63,300 bases of DNA from a virus. Position 1 is the first letter of the stretch. Every line of letters begins with the position of its first letter. The position numbers and the translations under genes were made by a program. The stretch spans positions 1-63,300 of the IMG/VR virus record IMGVR_UViG_3300010371_000039. The stretch is one strand, 5' to 3'. Under the pieces are notes generated by a model. That model ran no database searches, had not been told where the DNA came from, and saw only the letters and a program-made list of their open reading frames with translations. This document shows, piece by piece, positions 1 through 8,232 of the stretch.

Positions 1-1452
1 CTCGAGGCGGTCGCCTGTCGTGACGTCGAGCTTCTCCCACGCGGCATGCAGCCGCTCGGCGGGCGTCTGCATGACCGTCGCGAACTGCCCGGCGAGCTGC
101 GACTGCGATCCCTTGGCGTTGAGCAGCGGATCCATCTCGGCGTGCACCGCTGCCAGGCCCTTGGCTCCTCCTCCGGCCGCGTTGAAGATGGGCGCCAGGC
201 GCTGGAAGGCTTTCACGCCGCGCGCGCCGAAGACCTCGGAGAGCTGCCCGAGGTTGCCACCGGTGCCCATGAGGGCCGCCTCGATGAGCTTCTCCGGACC
301 GCCCTTGATGAGACCCGTCTTGGAGTCCACAGCGCCCCGCAGCCATGCCGGCGCATCGCGCTTGCCCGCCTTGGACACGGCCTCAGTGCCGAGGTCCTTG
401 ACCGCAATGGCGGCTTCTTCCGCGCTTGAGCCCTCTGTCCGTGTCACCTGCGCCAGCGCCAGGAGCTTGCGCTGGTTGTCCGTCACGCTGCCCTGGTAGA
501 GGCCGCGGGTGGAACCGAGGCTTCCAGAGAGAGATGCCAGGTCGGAGATCTCCACGGCGCCCTGCTTGCCCTGCTCCATCAGGTCGAGCAGCATCTGCTG
601 CATGTCCTTCTGGCTCAGTCCCTTGTTTTGGGCCTGAAGGATGCCGGCGGCGCCGGTGATCGATTGCAGATCGGTGCCCGTCGCCTTCGAGAGCTGGGCG
701 AAGAAGCCCATGTTGCCCATCGCCGATCCGAACTTGTCGGCGCCGGCGCGCGCGACATACGTCCTCACCGCGTCGATGAGCTCCCCCTTGTCGACGCCCG
801 TTTCCTTGGAGACCTGCCCCGCTTCGGCCAGTACGCGCCGCGTGTCGTAGCCCGCCGGGCCCTGGCCACCTACGGTCGCGGAGTTGAGCAAGAGGGCTGC
901 GCTCTTCTCGGAAGAGAGCTGTTTGCCCGCGATGTCGGCGAGCGCGAAGCCGCCGCCGATCGAGAGTGCCGTCCCGGCCATGCCGGCCATGCTGCCGAGC
1001 GAACTGCCGACGCGGCCGGCGTGAGCGCCCATGGCGCGGGCGGCGCGCTCACGAGCCGTGATCTCGGCGCGGGCCTCCTGCTCGGCATAGCGCCCGGCCA
1101 TCTCGGCGGAGCGCTGTCGAACGCGCATCTTGTACTGTTCGATCTTCTCGAACTCTCGGGCGGAACGCTCGCGCTCCTTGCGCTCCTCGTTGGCGATCCG
1201 TTTGGCCGTCTGCGACTCCTCGCGCTCGTGCTGGCGCTCCCAGCGCTCCGTCTCCTTGACGAGCTTCTGGTAGGCCCGCTCGCGCTGCGTCGCCTCGTCC
1301 TCGGCGGCCTTGACGCGAGTTCGGCTCGCGTCGCGTACCGCGCGCGTCCCCGCTGCCTCGTTCTTCTCGATCCTCTTGATGATCGAGTCGAACGCGCGGT
1401 CGACCTCCTGGACGCCACCGACCGCGAAGCGGACTACGACCGGATCGATCAA
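1..1452 (-). CDS. Tail tape measure protein (N-terminal part, runs off the left edge)
   Basis: The frame stays open from a TTG start at 1452 to base 1, giving the first 484 codons without a stop. Residues about 20-150 form a highly charged Glu/Arg/Lys helical region; from about 155 onward Gly/Ala-rich hydrophobic stretches alternate with polar helices, the usual build of tape measures that fix tail length and occupy the tube lumen. GGAG sits a few bases before the TTG, and the start lies two bases after the stop of the tail chaperone gene, the standard place for a tape measure. Annotating ATG only would lose the N-terminus. The C-terminal part, including any lytic domain, is outside the window. 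Confidence 0.88.
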   Translation of the reverse strand, partial: MIDPVVVRFAVGGVQEVDRAFDSIIKRIEKNEAAGTRAVRDASRTRVKAAEDEATQRERAYQKLVKETERWERQHEREESQTAKRIANEERKERERSAREFEKIEQYKMRVRQRSAEMAGRYAEQEARAEITARERAARAMGAHAGRVGSSLGSMAGMAGTALSIGGGFALADIAGKQLSSEKSAALLLNSATVGGQGPAGYDTRRVLAEAGQVSKETGVDKGELIDAVRTYVARAGADKFGSAMGNMGFFAQLSKATGTDLQSITGAAGILQAQNKGLSQKDMQQMLLDLMEQGKQGAVEISDLASLSGSLGSTRGLYQGSVTDNQRKLLALAQVTRTEGSSAEEAAIAVKDLGTEAVSKAGKRDAPAWLRGAVDSKTGLIKGGPEKLIEAALMGTGGNLGQLSEVFGARGVKAFQRLAPIFNAAGGGAKGLAAVHAEMDPLLNAKGSQSQLAGQFATVMQTPAERLHAAWEKLDVTTGDRLE

Positions 1453-1454
1453 GA

Positions 1455-2171
1455 CTACTCCGGCACTCGTACGGCCTCGTCACCGAGTCGGCCGCTGGGC
1501 GACGTCACGCTTTCTCCGTCGCTGCTCATCTCGGGCGACGACGCGGCGCGATGCGAGCCAGAGGAGCCACTGCCCTCCGGTGACCTGCGCCGGCGTGACA
1601 CCGAATGCATCAGCAGCCGATTCCGAGCTTCCGACGAGAGCAGCGCTAAAGGGACGGAGCTGCCGCCCTCCTCAAGACGGCGGAGCCACGCATCCATCGT
1701 CGACTCGTCCATCTCCGAGAGGAGCGGCCCGCTCTCCGATTGCCACAGGCAATAGGCCTCGAAGAGCGCAGACCACTCGTCGCTCGTGACGACCTTCTTG
1801 GCGTATGCCGGGTTGGGGAAAAACGGCAGCCGCACGTCCCGCGGGTCTCGCGCCGCGCGGCAGACGCACTCGACCACGAGCTCGTTGCGGTAGATCTCCT
1901 CGTAACCTGCGCTTCCGCGCTTGGCCGGTTCGACGACCTGCACGTCAGGCTTGCGGCCCTTGGCCAGCAACTCCTGGGCGTAGAGCTCCGCCGAGGCTCG
2001 CGCCGCCTGCAGCTCACCCTCGGTGAGCACCCAGATCTTCATCTGGATGTCGACCATCTCGCCCGTCTTTGGGTCCTTGCGCGGATAGCCGAAGTCCGTC
2101 GTGGGCCTTGGCATCTCGGCGAGACGCCGAAAAAGCTCTCCGGCTTCGACGTTGGTAGGGGGCTGATTCAC
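1455..2171 (-). CDS. Tail assembly chaperone, short (zero-frame) product
   Basis: A 238-residue protein between the tail tube and tape measure genes, the position of lambda G/GT-type tail assembly chaperones. These bind the tape measure and guide tube polymerisation. The N-terminal ~170 residues look like a folded helical domain, while the last ~50 residues are Ser/Arg-rich and low in complexity. That is expected if most of the tail end of this frame is read only as an overlap. Its TAG stop lies two bases from the tape measure start. A slippery heptamer at 1647-1653 lets part of the ribosomes shift to the -1 frame (separate entry). No similarity beyond position and architecture is claimed. 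Confidence 0.75.
   Translation of the reverse strand: MNQPPTNVEAGELFRRLAEMPRPTTDFGYPRKDPKTGEMVDIQMKIWVLTEGELQAARASAELYAQELLAKGRKPDVQVVEPAKRGSAGYEEIYRNELVVECVCRAARDPRDVRLPFFPNPAYAKKVVTSDEWSALFEAYCLWQSESGPLLSEMDESTMDAWLRRLEEGGSSVPLALLSSEARNRLLMHSVSRRRRSPEGSGSSGSHRAASSPEMSSDGESVTSPSGRLGDEAVRVPE
1480..2171 (-). CDS. Tail assembly chaperone, -1 frameshift fusion product (GT-like)
   Basis: Same start as the short form. At 1653-1647 the leftward strand reads C CCT TTA in the zero frame, an exact X XXY YYZ slippery heptamer. After a -1 slip the frame stays open for about 55 codons to a TGA at 1482-1480. The new C-terminus is protein-like, with the pattern FGVTPAQVTGGQWLLWLASR followed by a basic helix, unlike the Ser-rich zero-frame tail. 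The predicted fusion is 230 residues. Programmed -1 frameshifting between tail chaperone genes just upstream of the tape measure is well known in long-tailed phages. Shift efficiency cannot be read from the sequence. Confidence 0.72.
1647..1653 (-). promoter_or_regulatory. Slippery heptamer CCCTTTA for -1 ribosomal frameshift
   Basis: On the coding (minus) strand the heptamer is CCCTTTA with codon phase C CCT TTA. The tRNAs can re-pair on CCC and TTT. The downstream -1 frame is open and coding-like, and the gene context is right. No clear downstream stimulatory structure was worked out. Confidence 0.7.
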
Positions 2172-2190
2172 GAGGTGTCCTCAGGAAGGC

Positions 2191-2230
2191 CAAAAGCCCG
2201 CACGCGATCGGAGTCGCGGCGGGCTTCTGG
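2191..2230 (-). terminator. Rho-independent terminator downstream of the tail tube gene
   Basis: AAGCCCGC (2194-2201) pairs perfectly with GCGGGCTT (2219-2226); inner bases can extend the stem. Read leftward the stem is followed by TTTTGG. It lies in the 77-base gap between the tube stop (2249) and the chaperone start (2171), so it may lower expression of chaperone and tape measure relative to the abundant tube and sheath. The T run is short, so termination may be partial. Confidence 0.6.
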
Positions 2231-2248
2231 TAGGCGCGTGGGAGTCTC

Positions 2249-2629
2249 TCAGGTCCAGAGCGTGTACTTGCCCCGCGCACGGAAGGTGTATTCGGCGGCC
2301 TGGTTGGCGCCGTGTCGGATCGAATCCGAGATGATGAAGCAGTCGCCCTTGAGGGTCTTGCCCCCCGGTCCCAGCGTGTAGAGCTGGGCGGGCAACAGGG
2401 CCGCCATCGTCGGACCGGCGTCGAACTCGATGCCCGTCGCAGGTACCGCAGAGACGACCGTCACCTCCGTCATGCCGGCGCCGGGACTCTCGCCCGAGTA
2501 GCCACCGGGCACCGTGTTGATCGCCTGGCTGTTGGTCGTTCGGTCGATGGTGACGTTCTGCTCTTCGGCGAGCAACGCCCCATTGGCCGTAACGAAGAGC
2601 AGCGTGTAGACGCTGAGGTTTCCGGACAC
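2249..2629 (-). CDS. Tail tube protein
   Basis: A 126-residue, beta-rich protein directly downstream of the sheath gene and upstream of the tail chaperones. This is the order sheath, tube, chaperone, tape measure seen in contractile-tailed phages. The sequence starts MSGNLSVYTLL and has alternating hydrophobic/polar strands throughout with few charges, as expected for a tube protomer. Length is in the usual 110-180 range. Assignment rests on synteny and composition, since I see no unique tube motif. Confidence 0.7.
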   Translation of the reverse strand: MSGNLSVYTLLFVTANGALLAEEQNVTIDRTTNSQAINTVPGGYSGESPGAGMTEVTVVSAVPATGIEFDAGPTMAALLPAQLYTLGPGGKTLKGDCFIISDSIRHGANQAAEYTFRARGKYTLWT

Positions 2630-2672
2630 CGCGACCTCCTATTGAGTCGTGAATGGGCCTGGCGCGCAGCGG

Positions 2673-4262
2673 TCAGGCGACCTGCTGAATGAGCGCCTGG
2701 AACTGGTCTGCGATGTTGACCGGCTGCGCGCCGATGAGCGCCGACATCCGCGTTGGCGGATTGGTCTCCGCCTGCACGATTATGTTCGCGTTGATCTGGT
2801 CTCCTCCCCGCGTGCCGGGAGGCGATCCCGCCTGCGCCGTCCACTGACCGGCGCGGTCGTAGCGGGTGACCAGGCCCTTGAGGGCGCTCGCCCAGATCGA
2901 CGGCGTGGTGGCCGTCGGAGGAAGCGCGTTCTGGGACTGCTGGTTGGTCGGCAGGTCCGGCAGCAGGTCCTTGCCACCAAACTGCAGCTGCGTGATCGCC
3001 TGCACGTCGTCGGCGAAGTAGTCGCAGATCGTGACCTTGTGCGCGTCGCGGATCCTGTAGTCGTTGACCGATCCGTTGAGCGAGTAGGTCGTGCAGCGCT
3101 TGACGAGTTGCGTGGCGCCGGTGCCCAGGATGGTCCAGGGCGTGATGCCGCTGTTGAGTAGCGACGTGATGGTCGCCGGCGTGGGCGCTCCGCCGACGCC
3201 ATTGCGGCTCGCAGGCACGAGGCCCGAGTTCCAGTAGTTGGTGTCGTTCTGGTTGGCGGGGAAGAGCGAGAAGTTCTTCCGATTGACGCCGACCGAGGCG
3301 CCGGCTTCGAGGAGCAGGTAGAGCGCCGCCGAGAACGCGGCACCTTCGCTCGGCTGCCAGTCGACGGCGCCGGCCATGTAGATCTGCTCGCAGCGAGCGG
3401 CGTTTAGGCCCGTGGCGCTCGTGATGGCGTTCGCCGTCGTGTCCATGAAGCCGTAGAGGACACGCTGCCGGATGCCCGTCGTGGGCTGCGCTTGGCTGTT
3501 GACCTGCGTGACGACGCGACCGACGTTGGTCGAATCGCTGTCGCCGCAGGCGATGTAGTAGTAGCGACTGGCCGCAATCGTCGCGAGCGCGTTGGTGTAG
3601 TTGTCGGCCGTCGCGCCGCTCGACAGAAACGTGTTCGCGGTAAGCGACGTGGTCGTGCCGATGGTGCCGGTGCCCGGCGTGATGAGGCTCTGGACTCGGA
3701 TCCAGTTGCCCTCGGGGCCCTTGATCTTCGCCGTGACGGTGACAACTCCAGCGACGTTCGCAGCAGTGACCGGCCAGCGCGTCTGCGTGTTGATGCTCGC
3801 TACGACGGCGGCACCGATCTGCGTCACCGTCTGGCCCGTCGTGATGGCCGTGTCGACGAACTGGTCGTTGCACCAGAATCGAAGGTTGCCGTTGCTCGTC
3901 GCCGTCGTGGCGATCGTCATCGTCGCCGAGGCGGCGGTGCCGGCGCTTGCCGCCGCCGCGATGAAATAGAGCGGCGTCGTGCGGTTGATCGACGTGAAAC
4001 GCAGGAACATACGGTGAAGCTGGCTGCCGGCGCCAAAGAGGCTGATGACGTCCGATTCGGTCTGGCAGGTGATCGCGGTGTCGGGACCGTAGACGACGGT
4101 GTCGGCCGTCGCGGTGCCGGCCGTGGTCATGTTGCCGATGAGAAGGCAGCTCCGGATGCCGCCGTAGCCGGACGCGGGGCCAGCCGCAAAGTCCACTTCG
4201 ATGTAGACGCCGGGGTTGGGGTAGTTCGCGGCGACGCCGACGAGGTTGATGGCGGCACTCAT
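2673..4262 (-). CDS. Contractile tail sheath protein (Mu gpL-like)
   Basis: A 529-residue protein with the sheath hallmark near its N-terminus (NPGVYIEVDF, about residues 16-25) followed by a hydrophobic strand and turn (SCLLIGN). Mu-type sheath proteins begin the same way before the loop-rich variable domains. The middle is Ala/Thr-rich beta structure. The C-terminal domain contains the segment expected to contact the tube (ALIGAQPVNIADQFQALIQQ). Length matches the ~500-residue family norm. The start is ATG at 4262, five bases from the preceding gene's stop. This protein shows that the phage is a myovirus. Confidence 0.88.
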   Translation of the reverse strand: MSAAINLVGVAANYPNPGVYIEVDFAAGPASGYGGIRSCLLIGNMTTAGTATADTVVYGPDTAITCQTESDVISLFGAGSQLHRMFLRFTSINRTTPLYFIAAAASAGTAASATMTIATTATSNGNLRFWCNDQFVDTAITTGQTVTQIGAAVVASINTQTRWPVTAANVAGVVTVTAKIKGPEGNWIRVQSLITPGTGTIGTTTSLTANTFLSSGATADNYTNALATIAASRYYYIACGDSDSTNVGRVVTQVNSQAQPTTGIRQRVLYGFMDTTANAITSATGLNAARCEQIYMAGAVDWQPSEGAAFSAALYLLLEAGASVGVNRKNFSLFPANQNDTNYWNSGLVPASRNGVGGAPTPATITSLLNSGITPWTILGTGATQLVKRCTTYSLNGSVNDYRIRDAHKVTICDYFADDVQAITQLQFGGKDLLPDLPTNQQSQNALPPTATTPSIWASALKGLVTRYDRAGQWTAQAGSPPGTRGGDQINANIIVQAETNPPTRMSALIGAQPVNIADQFQALIQQVA

Positions 4263-4266
4263 CGTC

Positions 4267-4737
4267 TCAGCCCTTCATCGCGGCCTTGGGGGCCGACATG
4301 GGTGCGGGTTGCGAGGGCAGCGGCTGCGCGGACACCGCGCGCGCTTCATCGAGCGCCAGCTTCTGAGAAGCCTTCGCCTCGTCCGAGTGCTCGCCGCCGA
4401 ACGTCGGATCGAACTTCTGTCCGACCATCTGCGCCGTGTACTCGTCAGCCGGCCAGAGGTCGCGATCGCGCAGGTGGCGGATGTATTCGCTGCGGTTCGG
4501 GTCGGCCGACGAGATGACGATGACGTCATCGGTCGCGGCGCCGAGCTTTTTCACGAAGGCGCCGTGATTGCGCACCTCACCGGTCTTGCGGCCCAGTTCG
4601 TCGCGTACCTCGACCTTCGGTCCGAGGGAGGCATCGAACGAATAGCCGTGGAAGCGGCGGATGCCTCCCGCCTGCGCGGCGTAATCGGGCACCATGCCGG
4701 TGCCTCGAGCGAGGAACTTGAGCGGCGGATCGGCCAT
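4267..4737 (-). CDS. DUF2635-like protein upstream of the sheath
   Basis: A 156-residue protein (ATG at 4737; a GTG at 4761 is possible). A central part reads RSEYIRHLRDRDLWPADEY, resembling the conserved core of the small DUF2635 proteins that sit just before the sheath gene in Mu-like phages. Here it is enlarged: an N-terminal segment with a conserved-looking YSFDASLGPKVEVRDELG stretch and a C-terminal Ala/Pro/Gln-rich tail flank it. The role of the family is unknown. Position between the deformylase and sheath genes suggests tail assembly. Confidence 0.5.
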   Translation of the reverse strand: MADPPLKFLARGTGMVPDYAAQAGGIRRFHGYSFDASLGPKVEVRDELGRKTGEVRNHGAFVKKLGAATDDVIVISSADPNRSEYIRHLRDRDLWPADEYTAQMVGQKFDPTFGGEHSDEAKASQKLALDEARAVSAQPLPSQPAPMSAPKAAMKG

Positions 4738-4805
4738 GGGATGGAACTCTCCGTCGTCCACGCATCGAGGCGCGGACCGGTCGTGCGGTGTTTTTGGTGG
4801 GCGAG

Positions 4806-5348
4806 CTACGCGAGGCCGGTGGCCAACGCGTTCACTTCGCGAGAGCGAAGCTTGTCGAGCTTTTTGAGAAAGAGCTTCCGTTTGACGGGGCTCATTCGAT
4901 CGATGAGCAAGCGGCCTTGCAGGTGGTCAACCTCGTGGGCCGCGGCGCGCGCGCCGTCTCCCTCGAGGGCCATCTCGAACTCTTTGCCAGCCGGGTTCTT
5001 GCCACGAAGGATCACGAAGTCGGGCGCCGTGATGGCCTCCGGAATTGAGTCGAAGGACAGGCATGCCTCCATGCCGATCGCGGACTTCCCGCTATGGGAG
5101 ATCTCCGGATTGCACACGACGCCGTAGCGCCCGGGGCCTGCGGCCAACACGAAGATCGACCACGGCTCTCCGCCAGGTCGCTCATCGACCTGCGTCGATG
5201 CCAGGCCAGAGCCTCCGGCCCGGATCATCGTCGCTCCGAGTTCACGACAGAAGGCCTCGATGGCTTCGCTCCCAAACTCGTCGTCGCGCACCGGGCGCGC
5301 CTTGAGGCGCAGGAGCTGCGCGTCGTACGGGTATCGCAGGATTCTCAA
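4806..5348 (-). CDS. def: Peptide deformylase
   Basis: The 180-residue product removes the N-formyl group from nascent proteins. All three metal-site motifs are visible: GLASTQ (residues 48-53, motif 1, usually GxGxAAxQ), EACLS (94-98, motif 2 with metal ligand Cys96) and HEVDH (138-142, motif 3, two His ligands and the catalytic Glu). The TTG start at 5348 gives the typical MRILRYP beginning and has GAGG five bases upstream; longer in-frame starts run into the preceding gene. It lies inside the tail operon between the TIG-domain protein and the DUF2635-like gene, an unusual place for a translation-linked enzyme. Confidence 0.92.
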   Translation of the reverse strand: MRILRYPYDAQLLRLKARPVRDDEFGSEAIEAFCRELGATMIRAGGSGLASTQVDERPGGEPWSIFVLAAGPGRYGVVCNPEISHSGKSAIGMEACLSFDSIPEAITAPDFVILRGKNPAGKEFEMALEGDGARAAAHEVDHLQGRLLIDRMSPVKRKLFLKKLDKLRSREVNALATGLA

Positions 5349-5358
5349 GCGCGCCTCG

Positions 5359-6402
5359 TCAGGTGTACGTGAACGCGTTCGCGAGAGATCCGCTCTGTCC
5401 ATCCGGGTTGACCACCGTGACCCCGAGCGCTGCGCTGCTGGCGCCCGATACTGCGGGCGTCGCGCACGTGATCGACGTCGACGATACCCACACGACGTTT
5501 GTCGCGAGCGTCCCGCCAAAGAGCACCGCTGGGCCCTGCGGCTGCGTGCCTGGTCCATGAATGAAGCCGGTGCCCGTGACCGTGACGCTGGTGCCTCCCG
5601 CGTGGGGGCCGCTCGTGGTCGACAGGGAGGAGACGGTCGGAGCGGGCTGCGTGCCGACCTGCACGAAGGGATGAATGCGCGTCCCGTCGGGAGCGACGAG
5701 ATCCACCGTGACGTCGACGCCCGTGAGCGTGTTGCCGTCGGAGACGTAGAAGTCTCGCTCCACCAAGTAGCCGCTCATTCGAAGCGTCGGAAAGAGCTGG
5801 TTGCCGACTCCCTCCAGGTTGCCGTACTCGACGTGTTCGGCCGGGTCCCGGTAGGGGTCTCCGAAGCCGGCCGCCTCACACCCCGACAGGCCACCCGTCG
5901 GCGTCGCGATGGCCTGCCCGAGCGAGCCGCCGGGCGGCGTGTAGCCCGGATCGAAGCTCTGGGTGGTCTTGTACCGGATCGCCTGCGCCACCGCGTTGAG
6001 CAGCGGCAGCAGTTGCCTGGCCTGGCCCGCGGTCAGCGGCGGCAGCGAGTAGACCAGCTCGAAGAGCCCTCGGTCGTGGCTCCATCCGGACGTCTCGCGG
6101 CCAGTCATCCCGCGTCGCCGGAAGGCGCAGAGCAGCGGGAACTCGAACTGGTTCTCTTTGAGAAACGGCGTCGGATCGTATGGGTACTTCTGCGCGACCG
6201 CGCTGGCGATCGATACGCCTGCCGCTGCGGCCGCCTGAAGGAGCCGTGGGCCGGGGTACGTTCGGATGACGTACGTCCAGAAGTCCAGGTAGTAGTAGAG
6301 CGCCGGATCGGCATCCAGAAGGATGTCGTTGCCGCTCGTCGTGGATATGGGCTGCGTGACCGCGCCGACGCGGAACTGCGTATACGGGCTCGGCGACGGC
6401 AC
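5359..6402 (-). CDS. Tail terminator/neck-region protein with C-terminal IPT/TIG domain
   Basis: A 347-residue protein from GTG at 6402, six bases after the upstream stop. The first ~250 residues are unrecognised, with an aromatic-rich helix near the N-terminus (ALYYYLDFWTYVI) and a Tyr/Pro-rich middle. Residues about 255-347 match the IPT/TIG immunoglobulin-like fold: PTVSSLSTTSGPHAGGTSVT, then GTGF, then a run of strands ending VVNPDGQSGSLANAFTYT. Such Ig-like domains decorate phage tails and heads and often bind surface sugars. Its place after the gp10-like gene suggests tail terminator or a neck/whisker role; I could not decide between them. Confidence 0.55.
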   Translation of the reverse strand: MPSPSPYTQFRVGAVTQPISTTSGNDILLDADPALYYYLDFWTYVIRTYPGPRLLQAAAAAGVSIASAVAQKYPYDPTPFLKENQFEFPLLCAFRRRGMTGRETSGWSHDRGLFELVYSLPPLTAGQARQLLPLLNAVAQAIRYKTTQSFDPGYTPPGGSLGQAIATPTGGLSGCEAAGFGDPYRDPAEHVEYGNLEGVGNQLFPTLRMSGYLVERDFYVSDGNTLTGVDVTVDLVAPDGTRIHPFVQVGTQPAPTVSSLSTTSGPHAGGTSVTVTGTGFIHGPGTQPQGPAVLFGGTLATNVVWVSSTSITCATPAVSGASSAALGVTVVNPDGQSGSLANAFTYT

Positions 6403-6407
6403 AGGCC

Positions 6408-6842
6408 TTAGACTCCTCGGATCGCGGCGTCGATAAAGAGGTCGAGCGCATAGGCGAGCGCCTGCTCTCCACGTTCGCGCGCATGGCGCATGAAGGGCCG
6501 CTCGGAGGTTCCCGGATGCATGACGCTCCGCCGAAACACCATCTGTCCGTTGACGCGGAACGCGAGGGTGCCGGCATTGCGCGCGGCGATGATGTGCGGG
6601 CGCGTACCGTATTCGAGGAAGCGTGCCGCGCGACCGGCCTCGACCCACCCTCGCCCGGCAAACGTCTCCGATCGGATGCTCGCCCGTGTCCGCCCGGTTC
6701 GGTCCGTGAATAGGGTCGTGGACCGCGCGTCCGCTTCTGCCACTTTCACGGCCTGTCGCAGCGCCAGCGCAGCGGCTTGATGGATGCCGGCCTGCAAGAG
6801 TCGCAGGCTTTCCTTGGTCGCTCGTCCGTCGATCTTGATCAC
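6408..6842 (-). CDS. HK97 gp10-like tail completion/neck protein
   Basis: A 144-residue protein from GTG at 6842 that overlaps the previous stop as GTGA. The features FLEYGTRPHIIAAR and a later VMHPGTSERPFMRHA match the family pattern (aromatic-G-T-x-P-H-x-I followed by HPG...PF) of HK97 gp10-like proteins, which join tail to head. The N-terminal half is helical and charged. The location between the capsid/connector genes and the tail tube region agrees. Confidence 0.8.
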   Translation of the reverse strand: MIKIDGRATKESLRLLQAGIHQAAALALRQAVKVAEADARSTTLFTDRTGRTRASIRSETFAGRGWVEAGRAARFLEYGTRPHIIAARNAGTLAFRVNGQMVFRRSVMHPGTSERPFMRHARERGEQALAYALDLFIDAAIRGV

Positions 6843-7198
6843 GGGCAAACGCTGAGCAACTCGCGGGCAAGCATGCCGCCCAGCGGCCGATCGATCGTGA
6901 CAGCGACGACTTCCACTCGCTGTCCGTCGACGACGTGGAGCACGCGCACACGAATGAACCGCGCGTCCTCCGGATGCGGTTCGATGATGAGCCTCGGCAT
7001 CAGCACGCCGAAGGCGATGCGCGCCTTGCACTCGTCGCACGTGTAGATGCTGGCCCTCGGATCGTCCGAGACGCCGTCCTCGTGGCCGCAGTCTGGGCAC
7101 TTGAGCGAGTGCTTTGCTGTTGCTCGTTCCGCCTCGACGCTTCCATCTAGGCGCGCAAGCGCGGCGTTAGTCATCGCCTCGAGCTGCGCGGCGTCCAT
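6839..7198 (-). CDS. Zinc-ribbon protein of the neck region
   Basis: A 119-residue protein (ATG at 7198, overlapping the upstream stop as TGATG). Residues about 33-57 contain CPDC-x17-CDEC, a four-Cys zinc-binding ribbon. The C-terminal half is a beta-rich domain (RFIRVRVLHVVDGQRVEVVA). I do not recognise the family. It sits among head-tail joining genes, so a structural or assembly role is likely. Confidence 0.7.
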   Translation of the reverse strand: MDAAQLEAMTNAALARLDGSVEAERATAKHSLKCPDCGHEDGVSDDPRASIYTCDECKARIAFGVLMPRLIIEPHPEDARFIRVRVLHVVDGQRVEVVAVTIDRPLGGMLARELLSVCP

Positions 7199-7698
7199 CA
7201 CGCCAGACGCCCCGTCGCTCGAAGAAACACGTACGTGTGAAGCGCCGTCGCCTCTTCCCCAACCTTCTCGCAGAGCGCTCCGGAAGGAGGGAAGCCGAAC
7301 GTGCCGTTGGTCGACGCCACGATCCAGAGCATCTCTATGGCGCTGTTCGTGGGCTGCGGGTCGACCGTCCCATCATCAAAGCCGCCGGACGCCAGCTGGA
7401 AGGCCGCTGGATACGGTGGCGTGATGGGGCCGACCTTGAGGTCGCGATCGGTAAAGCGGCCGCCCGACGCGATGGCCTCGCGCCGGGACACTTGCCGCAC
7501 GAGCACATTGACCTTGGTGCCGTCGGCCGCCTGGTTGGTGAGCACCGTGTCGGTGTCCGTCTTGGTGGACCCCGGCTCTCCGGGAAGTCCCGTCCAAACG
7601 CGCTGTCGTACGGTGACTGTGAAGACGCGCAGACCCAACGTGCCGCCGATCGCCCGGATGGTGTCGAGCGGCCGCAGGATCCCGGACTGAAAGCTCAT
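7198..7698 (-). CDS. Putative neck/head-tail joining protein
   Basis: A 166-residue protein of unrecognised family, mostly beta-strand by composition, lacking signal or membrane segments. It is co-transcribed with the connector and gp10-like genes, which supports a role as stopper or minor neck protein. Confidence 0.6.
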   Translation of the reverse strand: MSFQSGILRPLDTIRAIGGTLGLRVFTVTVRQRVWTGLPGEPGSTKTDTDTVLTNQAADGTKVNVLVRQVSRREAIASGGRFTDRDLKVGPITPPYPAAFQLASGGFDDGTVDPQPTNSAIEMLWIVASTNGTFGFPPSGALCEKVGEEATALHTYVFLRATGRLA

Positions 7699-7704
7699 CG
7701 CCGA

Positions 7705-8172
7705 CTACGGCCCGTACGCGACGATCGGCGCGCGGAAGTCGTAGCCGATGGTGGCCTGGTCGAATCCAGATCCGAGCGAGGGACCGGAGCCCGACCCGTA
7801 GACCACGCACCGGGACGGACGGCTGCCGCCTCGCACCGCCTCGGGAGCCGTGAAATACTTGGTCGACGTGGTGCCGCCGCTCGTGCCCAATCCGGTGACG
7901 AGAGCGACGTTGGCCGGGTTGTACGAGTCGACGACGTCCACCCAGGTGGCGTTGTCGTTGTCGAGCACCTGCCACTTGACGTTGAGCGCCAGGCCGTTGG
8001 TGAAGGCCGTCGCGCTCACGCGCGCAGTGAGCGCCTCACCCACGTTTTGGCTGTTGAGCGTCGAGCCGGCGAACATCGCAGGGCTCGAGCCGGTGACGAT
8101 CCCGGAGATGCCGCCGCTGCTCGAGTAGACGTTCTTCGAGACGTAGCTCGAAGGGAACTTGATGAGACCCAT
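7705..8172 (-). CDS. Small beta-rich structural protein, unknown role
   Basis: A 155-residue Ser/Gly/Thr/Val-rich protein with very few charged residues (start MGLIKFPSSYV), typical of phage structural subunits. It lies between the putative connector and neck genes. A head-tail joining or decoration role is possible; no motif decides. Confidence 0.6.
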   Translation of the reverse strand: MGLIKFPSSYVSKNVYSSSGGISGIVTGSSPAMFAGSTLNSQNVGEALTARVSATAFTNGLALNVKWQVLDNDNATWVDVVDSYNPANVALVTGLGTSGGTTSTKYFTAPEAVRGGSRPSRCVVYGSGSGPSLGSGFDQATIGYDFRAPIVAYGP

Positions 8173-8232
8173 GGTGTCCTTTGCGGGGCTCGCCCCCGCT
8201 CGCAGTGCCGAGCGTCTGCTCGGTCGAGAAAC
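8173..8232 (-). promoter_or_regulatory. Short gap with a GC-rich hairpin
   Basis: This 60-base gap holds a GGGGCGAGCCCC self-complementary hairpin on the coding strand and no gene. It could modulate transcript stability or the start of the downstream gene. There is no T run, so a terminator is not claimed. Confidence 0.3.

Noticed and set aside
2470-3873. Long minus-strand frame rich in His/Arg over the sheath gene
   Set aside because: A shadow of the sheath frame in GC-rich DNA; composition is not protein-like.
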